From Hyphomicrobium methylovorum (GTDB lineage Bacteria > Pseudomonadota > Alphaproteobacteria > Rhizobiales > Hyphomicrobiaceae): DNA of 64,000 nucleotides. Of this stretch, positions 1 to 9,210 are shown piece after piece. Under the pieces are notes generated by a model. The model did not search any database and was not told where the DNA came from. It was given only the letters and a program-made list of their open reading frames with translations. The stretch covers positions 62,001 to 126,000 of the forward strand of contig NZ_QHJE01000001.1 of the NCBI RefSeq assembly GCF_013626205.1, in the 5' to 3' direction. Made by a program: the position numbers and the translations under genes. Position 1 is the first letter of the stretch, and every line of letters begins with the position of its first letter.

Positions 1-2778
1 ATCGTGCAGCAGTTGCCCGGCTGTCGCGAGGCGCTGGTGGTCCTCGGTTGAAATTATTCCTTCGGATGCCGCCGCCGCCAATGCCGCAAGCGTGTTCTGA
101 TCGAGTATTGCGGGATGTTCGGCGGCATGAATAAGTTGCAGATGCTGCACGATGAATTCGATATCGACAAGGCCGCCGCGCACCTGCTTCAGATCCCAGA
201 TGTCCGACGTTCCCTTTTCCGCCTCGATGCGGCGGCGCATGTCGTGAATGTCGGCAGCGATCAAGCGGCGATCTCGCGGCGTCGCGAGCACATTGCGGAT
301 TGCATCGTCCACGCGTCCAGCCAGAGACGCAGGGCCGCCAACGACACGCGCGCGCGTCAACGCCATGTGCTCCCAGGTCCATGCTTCATTCGCTTGATAG
401 CTGATGAAGCTCGATAGGCGGGTTGCGACGGGGCCTTTCTGGCCGGACGGGCGCAAACGCATATCGACCTCATAGAGGGCGCCTTCTGCGGTATGCGCGG
501 AGATTGCGTTGATGAGGCGCTGCGTCAAGCGAGTGTAGTAGTGGGATGGCGCGAGCGGCTTTTCTCCGTCCGACTGAGAGGCGCCGTCTTCGAAGTCATA
601 GATAAGTATCAAATCGACATCGGACGCCGCCGCGAGTTCTCGCCCGCCGAGCTTGCCCATGCCGACGACCACGGCACTGCCACCCGGGACGCGGCCGTGC
701 GCGTCCTCCATTTCGCGAGTGACCTCACGCAGCAAACTGGCGATCAGGCGTTCGGCAACTGTCGCGTAGGCGACGCCCGCCTCGGCGGCCGAGACGCTAC
801 CCGTCAAAATTCCTACACCAACCAGGAAGCGCTGCTCGCTGCCGATGACGCGCGCTGTATCGAGAATTTCCTGCATCGGATCGTTTTCGCTTCCCGCGCG
901 CGCCGCGTTGAAAGCCTTCCGCAGTAGATCGTCGATCGCGTCACCGTCAACGCGGCTTCCAACCGCTTGCGGATCGAGCACGGCATCGAGGAGCCGACGA
1001 CGTTTGGCGAGGCTCTGCGCGAGACGTGGCGCTGACCCCATAATGTCGGCGATTAGCCGGATCAGGCTCGGCTGCGCTTTGAGCAACGAAAAGAGCTGCA
1101 CGCCTGACGGCAGGTTCGACAGAAACCGGTCGAAACCTGCGATGGCGGCGTCAGGATCAACCGTATCGGCAAGCGCCTGAATCAGTAGCGGCTGAACTTC
1201 CGTCAAACGTTCGCGCGCGCGCGGCGAACGCACGGAAGGTGTGCGGCCGTGATGCCAGCCACGCACAATGGCTAGAACCTGAGCGGGCTGGGAATATCCG
1301 ATGCGGCGCAACTCTTCCAACGTCTGCGGATCGTCCGTGGCACCTGCGAACACCATGTTAGAGGCTTCGCCCGTCAGCGTCGGCGCGTCTTCAAATAGAC
1401 CGGCATAGTGCGTTTCAACTGTTTCCAGCTGCGCGACGAGCGCGGCCGCGAGTGCCGCTTCATCGGCGTAGCCTGCGAAGCGGGCAAACGCCTCGATCGC
1501 GTCTGTCGCCTCGGGAATTTCGTGCGTCTGCTCGTCTGCGATCATCTGCAGCCGATGTTCGATACCGCGCAGATAGCGATAAGCTTCGGCCAGTTCCGTG
1601 TGAACGTCCGGCTTCACCCAACCGCGACGGTCGAGCGCGTCCAGTGCATCGAACGTAGCGCGTACACGCAGATCCGTTTGCCGGCCGCCTGCGATCAACT
1701 GCTGAGTCTGGACGAAGAATTCGATCTCGCGAATGCCGCCACGACCGAGCTTGACGTTCTGGCCGCGGACCTTGATGCCGCCGATCTCGCGATGAGCGTG
1801 GATCTGGCGCTTCATTGCATGAACGTCCGCAATGGCCGCGAAGTCGAGATATTTACGCCAGACAAACGGGGCAAGCTCACTGAGGAACGTCTCGCCTGCC
1901 TCGATGTCTCCGGCGATCGCGCGCGCTTTAATCATCGCCGCGCGCTCCCAGTTCTGGCCGACGGTTTCGTAATACCCGTGCGCTGCGACTGTCGAGAGCG
2001 CGATCTGCGTTGCGCCTGCGTCTGGACGAAGGCGCAGATCGGTACGGAAGACGTAGCCATCTTCCGTCCGCTCTTCGAGCAGAAGAACAAGATCGCGCGT
2101 CAAGCGAACGAAGAACGATTGGAGATCGCCGTCTCCTGCGAGACGGGAACGGTCGCGGTCAAAGAAGACCATGAGATCAATATCGCTTGAATAGTTGAGT
2201 TCGAAAGCGCCGAGCTTTCCCATCGCCAGCACGAAGTATCCCGATGCGTGTTCGGGAGTGGCGGGATCGGTCGGGCGCCACAGCCCTTTCTCTGCAGCGA
2301 GGCGAAACAGAAACCGCACGGACGTCTTAACGGTGAGATCGGCGCATTCCGACAGCGTGCGCGTAACCGTCATCACCGGCCAGACGTCTGCAAGATCTGC
2401 AAGCGCGCTGAGTAACGCGACCTCGGTTTTATAAAGACGCAGCGCGTGCTTGGCGGAGGCGAAATCCGGAGCGGATGCCATCGCAGCGGTGAGATTGTCG
2501 CTCAGCTCGGCGAAGAGACGTTCGGGTGATTGCGTCAGCACGCGTTCAAGCCGCGCGAGATCGCGAGTTGCGAGCGTTGTGAGGTAGAGCGAACCTTCAA
2601 AGGTGCCGCGCAGCAGTGCCGAAACGTTAGGATTGCGAATTGCTTCCGAGAGCGCGGGATAACGATCGGCTGCTTCGGCGACGAGAGTTGCCAACCGATC
2701 GGCGCCGGGGCCCGAAGGCCCGGAGATCGGAGCCGTCGTGATCCGGGAAGCGAGGCTCAATTCGATTTGATCATGCAT
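1..2778 (-). CDS. glnE: Bifunctional glutamine synthetase adenylyltransferase/deadenylase GlnE (3' end beyond window)
   Basis: Reading the minus strand from ATG 2778 gives 926 open codons to the left edge with no stop, so only the last few dozen residues of a usual 950-1000 aa GlnE are missing. Two nucleotidyltransferase signatures are visible: ELNYSSDIDLMVFFD in the N-terminal (deadenylating) half and GMGKLGGRELAAASDVDLIL in the C-terminal (adenylating) half. GlnE attaches AMP to glutamine synthetase and removes it, under control of PII protein and glutamine, so it sets nitrogen assimilation in the cytoplasm. It starts 4 bases after the stop of the sensor kinase gene and is likely the last gene of the degP-regulator-kinase-glnE run. 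No strong ribosome site is visible, which suggests translational coupling. Plus-strand open frames inside it are shadows. Confidence 0.95.
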   Translation of the reverse strand, partial: MHDQIELSLASRITTAPISGPSGPGADRLATLVAEAADRYPALSEAIRNPNVSALLRGTFEGSLYLTTLATRDLARLERVLTQSPERLFAELSDNLTAAMASAPDFASAKHALRLYKTEVALLSALADLADVWPVMTVTRTLSECADLTVKTSVRFLFRLAAEKGLWRPTDPATPEHASGYFVLAMGKLGAFELNYSSDIDLMVFFDRDRSRLAGDGDLQSFFVRLTRDLVLLLEERTEDGYVFRTDLRLRPDAGATQIALSTVAAHGYYETVGQNWERAAMIKARAIAGDIEAGETFLSELAPFVWRKYLDFAAIADVHAMKRQIHAHREIGGIKVRGQNVKLGRGGIREIEFFVQTQQLIAGGRQTDLRVRATFDALDALDRRGWVKPDVHTELAEAYRYLRGIEHRLQMIADEQTHEIPEATDAIEAFARFAGYADEAALAAALVAQLETVETHYAGLFEDAPTLTGEASNMVFAGATDDPQTLEELRRIGYSQPAQVLAIVRGWHHGRTPSVRSPRARERLTEVQPLLIQALADTVDPDAAIAGFDRFLSNLPSGVQLFSLLKAQPSLIRLIADIMGSAPRLAQSLAKRRRLLDAVLDPQAVGSRVDGDAIDDLLRKAFNAARAGSENDPMQEILDTARVIGSEQRFLVGVGILTGSVSAAEAGVAYATVAERLIASLLREVTREMEDAHGRVPGGSAVVVGMGKLGGRELAAASDVDLILIYDFEDGASQSDGEKPLAPSHYYTRLTQRLINAISAHTAEGALYEVDMRLRPSGQKGPVATRLSSFISYQANEAWTWEHMALTRARVVGGPASLAGRVDDAIRNVLATPRDRRLIAADIHDMRRRIEAEKGTSDIWDLKQVRGGLVDIEFIVQHLQLIHAAEHPAILDQNTLAALAAAASEGIISTEDHQRLATAGQLLHD

Positions 2779-2782
2779 CGGC

Positions 2783-4228
2783 TTATTGTGCCGCAATTCT
2801 ATCCGCCGCGTCATAGGCCGGGCTGGGCGCAGTTACCAGACATTTACTGGAGAGCACCAGTACGACTTTCAGGCCGGGGTTATTATCTTCAAGACGAACT
2901 TCGCCGTGATGCAGCCTGGCGACCGCGGCGACAAGGCTGAGACCGAGGCCGGTTCCAGGCTTCGTGCGGCTGGCCTCCAGACGCACAAACCGTTTGAGCG
3001 CGCGTCCACGGTCATCCGGTTTTATGCCCGGGCCATGATCCGCGACTGCGATTGCAGCGCCGTCGTTTACGCGATTGACCGTTACGGTGATTGTGCTGCC
3101 CGGCTCTCCAGCTCGAGAATACTTGATCGCATTATCAATCAGGTTCGCAACGGCCTGACCGATAAGCTGGCGGTTCGCGCGCACGAATATCCCGTGCGCC
3201 TCTTCAATCGCGAGCGCAAATCCCGCCTCTTCGGCTGCGGGTGCATAAAGCTCGGCAACGTCTTCAACGAAGCGTCCAAGATCAAACGTCTCGACGCTTT
3301 CCTCCAATGGACCCGCTTCGAGGCGAGCGATCAGCAGGAGCGCATTGAATGTCTTTATGAGATCGTCGGCCTTTTCAATCGTGCGTTCCAAACCCTCGCG
3401 GTAGGCTTCGCCGCCACGGGGATCACGCAGCGCCGCTTCTGCTGCGTTGCGCAGCCGGTTGATCGGCGTTTTGAGATCGTGGGCGATATTGTCTGACACT
3501 TCGCGGAGGCCGTTCATCATGCCCTCCATGCGGTCGAGCATTTCGTTCAAGTTCGCAGCGAGTGCATCGAGCTCGCCGCCGCCGCCCGTCGGGATGCGCT
3601 GCGTGAGGTCGCCTTCCATGATCGAGCGGCTCGTCGCCGTAATCGTATCCATGCGATTGAGGATCAAGCGGCTGACGGCAAGGCCGCCGAGCAAGCCGAC
3701 GAGCGAGAGCACGCCAAAGCCCCACAGAAACGCACGGCGGATCGAATCCGCGAACGTGCGCTGATCTTCGATGTCGCGCCCAACGATGAGGCGCATCTCG
3801 GTGCCAAGTTCTACGGGAATCGCGACGGCGAGGTGCGCGGCGCTTCCCTCCTCGAGATCGGGCTTATAGGAAAAGACGCCTCCCCTTGGATCATTCTCGA
3901 TTTCGGGTGGAATGCGATTGAGGTTGCCGGCGATTTTCACGCCCGCACGATCCGCCAGATAGTAAAGGCCGGTTCCGTCCGTTCGCGACATCGAGCGAAC
4001 GGTCTCGCTGAGCTTGGCAAGTCCGCCGGTTTGCATTTCCGACGACAGAATGCGCGCCTCGGCCTGCAGCCCGCCGAGGACCTGTCCGGTCAGCAGATTG
4101 TTCGTTTGCCAAAAGAGAAAGCCAACGACGACCGCCGCCGACAACAAGAAAAAAGCGACTGCGGCTGCGCTCAGTCCAAAGGCCGTCGTCGATGCTGCTT
4201 TGGCGACGCGCTCAAGCCGGGCCATCAC
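2783..4228 (-). CDS. Membrane sensor histidine kinase
   Basis: 481 aa. Two membrane segments (about residues 17-41 and 168-190) flank a periplasmic domain of about 125 residues. A HAMP linker follows, then a dimerisation box with the phospho-acceptor His250 (NIAHDLKTP), an N-box (QAVANLIDNAIKYS, about 358-371), a G1 box (DHGPGI, about 397-402) and a G2 box (GTGLGLSL, about 425-432). It overlaps the 3' end of the response regulator gene by 17 bases, so the two are translationally coupled partners. The order degP, regulator, kinase, glnE suggests that the pair senses envelope state, as CpxA does, but no ligand can be read from the sequence. The protein starts with two Met codons; either could be used. 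Confidence 0.93.
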   Translation of the reverse strand: MMARLERVAKAASTTAFGLSAAAVAFFLLSAAVVVGFLFWQTNNLLTGQVLGGLQAEARILSSEMQTGGLAKLSETVRSMSRTDGTGLYYLADRAGVKIAGNLNRIPPEIENDPRGGVFSYKPDLEEGSAAHLAVAIPVELGTEMRLIVGRDIEDQRTFADSIRRAFLWGFGVLSLVGLLGGLAVSRLILNRMDTITATSRSIMEGDLTQRIPTGGGGELDALAANLNEMLDRMEGMMNGLREVSDNIAHDLKTPINRLRNAAEAALRDPRGGEAYREGLERTIEKADDLIKTFNALLLIARLEAGPLEESVETFDLGRFVEDVAELYAPAAEEAGFALAIEEAHGIFVRANRQLIGQAVANLIDNAIKYSRAGEPGSTITVTVNRVNDGAAIAVADHGPGIKPDDRGRALKRFVRLEASRTKPGTGLGLSLVAAVARLHHGEVRLEDNNPGLKVVLVLSSKCLVTAPSPAYDAADRIAAQ

Positions 4229-4892
4229 GGATCGTGTATCCTGCGCCTCTAACGGTATGGAGGAGCGGTTTATCGAAGCTCTTGTCGATCTTCGCGCGCA
4301 ACCGCGAAACGTGCACGTCTATGACGTTCGTTTGGGGATCGAAATGATAATCCCAGACGTGCTCCAGCAGCATCGTGCGCGTCACGACCTGTCCGGCATG
4401 CTTCATGAGATATTCGAGCAGACGATATTCGCGGGGCTGCAACAGGATGTGTTCGCCCGCGCGCGTCACGCGATGCGAGAGCCGGTCGAGAACGAGATCT
4501 CCAACTGTGTAGCGTGTCTGCTGTTCTTCGGGAACCGTGCGGCGGCCGAGCGCTTCAACGCGCGCCAGCAATTCGGAATAAGCGTAGGGCTTCGTGAGGT
4601 AGTCGTCGCCGCCTGCGCGCAATCCCTTCACGCGGTCGTCCACCTCGCCCAAGGCGGAAAGGATCAACGCCGGTGTGCGGTTGCCGTCCGCACGAAGTGT
4701 TTTTACGACGGACAGTCCATCGAGACGCGGCAGCATCCGGTCGACAATCAGAACGTCGTAGCTGCCGTCAGTCGCGAATGCCAAGCCTTCTTCACCATCG
4801 GCTGCAAGGTCAGCCGTGTGGCCGTTTTCCTTCAGGGATTTCTGCAGGAACTGCGCAGTCTCCCTATCGTCTTCGATTACAAGCACGCGCAT
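4212..4892 (-). CDS. OmpR/PhoB-family response regulator
   Basis: 226 aa from the ATG at 4892, where the canonical receiver start MRVLVIEDD begins; the longer open frame to 5042 adds 50 residues unlike a receiver domain. The receiver has the acidic pair Asp8/Asp9, phospho-acceptor Asp51 and Lys101. A C-terminal winged-helix DNA-binding domain follows (about 128-224, ending in VRGAGYTIRDGPA). The gene overlaps the cognate kinase and lies 118 bases downstream of degP. A natural hypothesis is that it controls degP through the dyads at 6646-6683, but no binding-site consensus was recognised. Confidence 0.93.
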   Translation of the reverse strand: MRVLVIEDDRETAQFLQKSLKENGHTADLAADGEEGLAFATDGSYDVLIVDRMLPRLDGLSVVKTLRADGNRTPALILSALGEVDDRVKGLRAGGDDYLTKPYAYSELLARVEALGRRTVPEEQQTRYTVGDLVLDRLSHRVTRAGEHILLQPREYRLLEYLMKHAGQVVTRTMLLEHVWDYHFDPQTNVIDVHVSRLRAKIDKSFDKPLLHTVRGAGYTIRDGPA

Positions 4893-5010
4893 GGCGATGT
4901 TCTGATCCTGGCCAACTGTGGGCTCAATCTTTAGCTGGACCTCCGCCAGACGTCGAGGCAGCCCCGTCTTTGGATCGACGGAGCTGCCAAAACTTGCCAC
5001 GGCGTTAACC

Positions 5011-6597
5011 TCAGCCCTTCTTCGATGCGAGTTGTACCGCAACGAAACGCTTCTGGTCGGACGACTTGATGTGCAGGAGAACGGCCGTACGCTTCATATC
5101 TTCGGCCTTCTTGATGCCCGACGCCACATCTTCCGGCGAGTTGACCGCCTGACCTGAGACTTCAAGGATAACGTCGCCTGCCTTGATGCCCTTCTCGGCC
5201 GCTGCCGATGAGGGATCGACTTCGGCGATCGCAACACCCTCGTCGCTACCGCTGCCGCTGCGTGCGGGCATCAACGTCAATCCGAGCTGGCTCAGTTCGA
5301 GCTTCGATTTGTTCTCCTGGGCGCTGTTGTCATCCTGGTCCGGCACGCCGCTCATCGCAGCCTCGGCGTTCTTCGGGAAGAGACCGAGCTTCACCTTCAA
5401 GGACGTCTCAGAGTTGTTGCGCCATACCTTGATGTTGACCGGCGAATCCGGAGCGAGTTCTGCGATCTTGCGGGCGAGATCGCGGCTGTCCGAGATCTTG
5501 CTGTCATTGACCTGCAGGATTGCGTCCTGAGTCTTGATGCCGGCTGCGGCTGCCGGGCCGTTCGGAGTCACTTCGCTGACGAGAGCGCCGTGAGCCGTGG
5601 TCATGCCGATGCTTGCGGCGGTATCTTCGTCAACGTTCTGAATTTTGACGCCGAGCCAGCCACGCTTGACCGTGCCGCCGTTCCTCAGTTGGTTGACAAC
5701 CTCGTTCACCGTCCTTGCTGGGACCGCGAACGCGATGCCGACGTTGCCGCCGGACGGCGAGAAGATGGCGGTGTTCACGCCGATAACTTCGCCTTCGAGG
5801 TTGAACGTCGGGCCGCCCGAGTTGCCACGGTTCACAGCCGCGTCGATCTGCAGATAGTCGTAGGGGCCGGAGCCGATGTCACGTGCGAGCGCCGAAACGA
5901 TACCGGCCGTTACCGTGCCGCCGAGGCCGAACGGATTGCCCACGGCAAGCGCCCAGTCGCCAACGCGCGGGTCCTTCGACGAGAGTTTGACGGCGGGGAA
6001 CGTCTTCTTGCTTTCAATCTTCAGCAGCGCCACGTCGGTGCGCGGATCGGTGCCGATCAGCTTCGCGTCGTATTTCGTTTCATCGCCGTCGAACTGAACC
6101 TGGATCTTAGTTGCGCCGTCGATGACGTGATTGTTCGTCACGACGTAGCCATCAGGCGAGATGACGAAGCCGGATCCCTGACCCTGAACGATCTTCGGGC
6201 GGCCGCCGTTGTCCTGGCCGAAATCCTTCGGCAGGTTCTTGAAGAAGTCATGCAGCGGGTGATCCGGGGGGAGATCGGGGAGCGCGAAGTTCGGGCCCTT
6301 CTTGTTATCGCCGCCCTTGCTGTTTTCGGCCACCTTCGAGGCGCCGCCATCGTTGACGACGGAAACGGACACGACCGACGGCTTCACGCGGTCGACGAGA
6401 TCAGCGAAGGACATCGGCGCCTGGCCGAACGGCGTCTGCACCGTCTGCCCTGCGTTCGCATCTGCGCGGACAGGCTCAGCGGGAACAAGCGAACCAAAAC
6501 CGAACGCGGCGACGGCGGCCAGCGCCACGATGGCAGGCACGACCTTGACGGGGCGGATAGTGCTGGATTTGGGCGAATTTGGTTGGGGAAGCGGCAT
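5011..6597 (-). CDS. degP: Periplasmic serine protease/chaperone of the Do (DegP/HtrA) family
   Basis: 528 aa. An N-terminal hydrophobic segment (about 17-38) acts as signal or anchor, followed by a trypsin-like domain with the catalytic triad His157 (TNNHVIDG), Asp188 (DPRTDVALLK) and Ser260 (GNSGGP), and two PDZ domains (about 310-400 and 430-525). Do proteases degrade or refold damaged envelope proteins. The segment rich in Lys, Gly and Asp between about 82 and 135 corresponds to the LA loop region. The ATG is preceded by GGAG about nine bases upstream. The 120-base leader carries three small hairpins (separate entries). It lies between the ccm genes and a two-component system on the same strand, so it is probably regulated by that system. 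Confidence 0.95.
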   Translation of the reverse strand: MPLPQPNSPKSSTIRPVKVVPAIVALAAVAAFGFGSLVPAEPVRADANAGQTVQTPFGQAPMSFADLVDRVKPSVVSVSVVNDGGASKVAENSKGGDNKKGPNFALPDLPPDHPLHDFFKNLPKDFGQDNGGRPKIVQGQGSGFVISPDGYVVTNNHVIDGATKIQVQFDGDETKYDAKLIGTDPRTDVALLKIESKKTFPAVKLSSKDPRVGDWALAVGNPFGLGGTVTAGIVSALARDIGSGPYDYLQIDAAVNRGNSGGPTFNLEGEVIGVNTAIFSPSGGNVGIAFAVPARTVNEVVNQLRNGGTVKRGWLGVKIQNVDEDTAASIGMTTAHGALVSEVTPNGPAAAAGIKTQDAILQVNDSKISDSRDLARKIAELAPDSPVNIKVWRNNSETSLKVKLGLFPKNAEAAMSGVPDQDDNSAQENKSKLELSQLGLTLMPARSGSGSDEGVAIAEVDPSSAAAEKGIKAGDVILEVSGQAVNSPEDVASGIKKAEDMKRTAVLLHIKSSDQKRFVAVQLASKKG

Positions 6598-6619
6598 ACC
6601 TTAAATCTCCAGATTGAGC

Positions 6620-6632
6620 GGCGTTTCACGCC
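6620..6632 (-). promoter_or_regulatory. Short hairpin just upstream of the degP ribosome site
   Basis: The degP leader contains GGCGT-GAA-ACGCC, a 5-bp stem with a 3-base loop, ending about 10 bases before the GGAG ribosome site. It could tune translation or be incidental. Confidence 0.3.
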
Positions 6633-6645
6633 TCCTGGAGTGAGA

Positions 6646-6683
6646 GGTAATGCAGAAGGCATTACCGTCGCATGTCAGCGACG
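6646..6683. promoter_or_regulatory. Tandem perfect dyads upstream of degP
   Basis: Two back-to-back inverted repeats: an 8-bp arm (GGTAATGC at 6646-6653 pairing with GCATTACC at 6659-6666, 5-base spacer) and a 6-bp arm (CGTCGC at 6666-6671 with GCGACG at 6678-6683, 6-base spacer). They lie 49-86 bases upstream of the degP start and just after the ccmH stop. Neither is followed by a T-run on the minus strand, so an operator is more likely than a terminator. The regulator is unknown; the response regulator at 4212-4892 is the obvious candidate. Confidence 0.45.
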
Positions 6684-6717
6684 TTAACAGTTGGTAATCT
6701 GGAATTTAATTGCGGAA

Positions 6718-7200
6718 TTAGGACGTCTTCGGATCGTCTGCGGCGAGTATTTTCGCCAGCTTCTCGCGCTCGCCTTCCGAAAGCGCTGCTGCGGGTTCAC
6801 TGCGAGGGCGGGCAGCAGCGCGGGCCGCGAGTGTCAGGCCAGCCACGAAGATCAGGATCGGGCTGATCCATAACAGCAGCGTCGACAGCGAAAACGGCGG
6901 CCGCAAAAGTACAAACTCGCCATATCGCGCAACGATGTAGTCGAGCACTTGGGTGTCGCTATCCTTCGCCATGATGCGTTCACGCACGAGGCGGCGTAGG
7001 TCGGCGGCGAGCGGCGCATCGCTGTCGTCGATGGACTGGTTCTGGCAGACGAGGCAACGCAACTCCGCGGAGATCGTTCGTGCGCGTTGTTCCAGAACCG
7101 GGTCTGGCAGGATCTCGCTCGGTTGCACGGCGAAGGCCGGCGCCGCGGTGGCAGCCGTCATCACGCAGAGAACGAGCATCCGTGTCAAACGGGGCAGCAT
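6718..7200 (-). CDS. ccmH: Cytochrome c maturation protein CcmH (CycL)
   Basis: 160 aa. A signal peptide (about 1-24) is followed by the thiol motif LRCLVCQNQ with Cys49 and Cys52, and a C-terminal membrane anchor (about 104-126). CcmH reduces or presents the CXXCH cysteines of apocytochrome c for haem ligation and works with CcmF and CcmI in the periplasm. It starts 5 bases after the ccmF stop, so the two are coupled. Length and motif match the short alphaproteobacterial form. Confidence 0.95.
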   Translation of the reverse strand: MLPRLTRMLVLCVMTAATAAPAFAVQPSEILPDPVLEQRARTISAELRCLVCQNQSIDDSDAPLAADLRRLVRERIMAKDSDTQVLDYIVARYGEFVLLRPPFSLSTLLLWISPILIFVAGLTLAARAAARPRSEPAAALSEGEREKLAKILAADDPKTS

Positions 7201-7205
7201 CGCAA

Positions 7206-9185
7206 TTACTCCGCTGGTACCGGTGTCGGACGGCGCGAACGCGTAGGTGCGCCGACACGCAAACGACGGTCCGCCAGCGATATGCCGCCACCCAAGAACA
7301 TGATCAAGGCGCCGATCCAGATGAAGCGCACGAGCGGGTTGAAATACGCGCGGACGGCAAAGCTATCGTTCGGCTGCCGATCACCGATGACGACGTAAAG
7401 ATCGCCGGCCCACGACGCATAGATTCCTGCTTCGGTGGTCGGCTGAGGCGGCGCGTCGTAGATGCGTTTCGACGGCTGCAGGCGCGTTATTTCCTGACCT
7501 CCACGCGAGACGGTGAAATCGGCGAAGTCTTCGCGATAGTTCGGGCCGCGTCCTGCGTCGGTTCCCGTGAACGTGACATCGTAGCCGCCAACAGAGACCG
7601 TTTGGCCGGGGTTCATCGCGAGAATATGTTCCTCGCGATACGCGCTCGTCGCGACAATGCCGACGACCATCATGCCGACGCCGAAATGCGCGAACAACGT
7701 GCCGTATGCCGAACGCGGGAGGTTCATGGCTCGGCGCACTACTTCGTCGATGCCCGCCTTGCCTGCTTTGATCCGGTTTGCCCAATCAATGATCGCGCCA
7801 ACCATCACGAAGACGCCGAGCGCAATGCCGAGCGGCGCCAGCGTGGGGCCACGGTGGCTGAGAGCGTAAATCGCGATCGCAACGCCGATGGCTGCCAATG
7901 CCGCGAACGTCAGGCGTTGCATGACGCCAAGAAGATCGCCGCGCTTCCAGGCCAGCATCGGACCGAAGGGTAGCGCGATCAACAGCGGGATCATCAACGG
8001 ACCGAACGTCATGTCGAAGAACGGAGGACCGACGGAGATTTTCTCGCCAGTCAATCCTTCGAGCACCATCGGATAGAGCGTGCCGACGAGAACTGTCGCC
8101 GTGCTCGTTACCAGAATGAGATTGTTGAAGACGAGGCTGCCTTCGCGGCTGATCGGCTGGAAGAGTCCACCCGCCTGCATCTCCTTGGCGCGGAGAGCGA
8201 AGAGCGCAAGACCGCCGCCGGTGAAGATAATAAGGATCGCGAGGATGAAGACTCCGCGCGCCGGATCGACAGCGAAGGAATGGACCGAGGTCAGAACGCC
8301 AGAGCGCACGATGAACGTTCCCATCAGCGAGAGAGAGAACGTCAAAATCGCGAGCAATACGGTCCAGATCTTCAGCGCCTCGCGCTTTTCCATCACGAGA
8401 GCGGAGTGCAAAAGTGCGGTGCCCGCAAGCCAAGGCATGAAGGACGCGTTTTCAACTGGATCCCAGAACCACCAGCCGCCCCAGCCGAGTTCGTAATACG
8501 CCCACCACGATCCCATGGCGATGCCGATAGTGAGAAACATCCAAGCGGCGAGTGTCCATGGGCGCACCCAACGCGCCCACGCTGCGTCGATGCGGCCTTC
8601 CATCAGAGCGGCGATGGCGAATGAGAAGGCAATCGAGAAGCCGACGTATCCGGTGTAGAGAAATGGCGGGTGGAAGGCGAGCGCCGGGTCTTGCAAAATC
8701 GGATTGAGACCGCCGCCATCCGATGGCGCGGGATCGAGGCGTAGGAACGGGTTCGACGTCACAACCGTGAAGAGCAGGAATGCGACGGCGACGGCCGCCT
8801 GCACGCTCAGCACGCGTGCCTTCAGCGTCGGCGGCAGGTTGTTTCCGAAGGCTGCAACGGCGGCGCCGAAGAGCGCCAGGATCAAACACCAAAGCAGCAT
8901 CGAGCCTTCGTGATTGCCCCAGACTCCAGCGATCTTGTAGATCATCGGTTTCGTCGAATGCGAGTTCGCGGCAACGTTTGCAACCGAGAAATCGGACGTA
9001 ACGTAGGCGTGCATCAGCGCCAGGAACGCGATTGCCAGAAGGAAGAATTGCGATACCGCTGCCGGTTCGGCCACGCGCATCATGCGATCGTCGCGGAAGT
9101 GCGCGCCAGCGGCCGGAATAACGGTCTGCACGGTTGCTACGAGCAACGCCAGAATCAATGCGAAGTGTCCGAACTCGACGATCAC
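7206..9185 (-). CDS. ccmF: Haem lyase subunit CcmF
   Basis: 659 aa from the GTG at 9185, which has GGAG about nine bases upstream and gives the usual N-terminus (M)IVEFGHFALILAL. The open frame up to 9236 adds 17 charged residues unlike the family and overlaps ccmE, so it was not used. The protein is a polytopic inner-membrane protein with the WWD haem-handling motif (WGGWWFWDPVENASFMPW) and the C-terminal region typical of the family. It takes haem from holo-CcmE and attaches it to apocytochrome c. It sits between ccmE (25 bases upstream) and ccmH (5 bases downstream). Confidence 0.95.
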   Translation of the reverse strand: MIVEFGHFALILALLVATVQTVIPAAGAHFRDDRMMRVAEPAAVSQFFLLAIAFLALMHAYVTSDFSVANVAANSHSTKPMIYKIAGVWGNHEGSMLLWCLILALFGAAVAAFGNNLPPTLKARVLSVQAAVAVAFLLFTVVTSNPFLRLDPAPSDGGGLNPILQDPALAFHPPFLYTGYVGFSIAFSFAIAALMEGRIDAAWARWVRPWTLAAWMFLTIGIAMGSWWAYYELGWGGWWFWDPVENASFMPWLAGTALLHSALVMEKREALKIWTVLLAILTFSLSLMGTFIVRSGVLTSVHSFAVDPARGVFILAILIIFTGGGLALFALRAKEMQAGGLFQPISREGSLVFNNLILVTSTATVLVGTLYPMVLEGLTGEKISVGPPFFDMTFGPLMIPLLIALPFGPMLAWKRGDLLGVMQRLTFAALAAIGVAIAIYALSHRGPTLAPLGIALGVFVMVGAIIDWANRIKAGKAGIDEVVRRAMNLPRSAYGTLFAHFGVGMMVVGIVATSAYREEHILAMNPGQTVSVGGYDVTFTGTDAGRGPNYREDFADFTVSRGGQEITRLQPSKRIYDAPPQPTTEAGIYASWAGDLYVVIGDRQPNDSFAVRAYFNPLVRFIWIGALIMFLGGGISLADRRLRVGAPTRSRRPTPVPAE

Positions 9186-9210
9186 GCGATAGATCTCCCG
9201 ACGAGAATCT

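Noticed and set aside
493-2190. Long plus-strand open frames over glnE
   Set aside because: They are antisense to a clear GlnE with both nucleotidyltransferase signatures; composition is Arg/Cys-rich and there are no ribosome sites.
5590-6687. 365-codon plus-strand frame over degP
   Set aside because: It mirrors the degP coding strand in a GC-rich genome; no domain or start signal.
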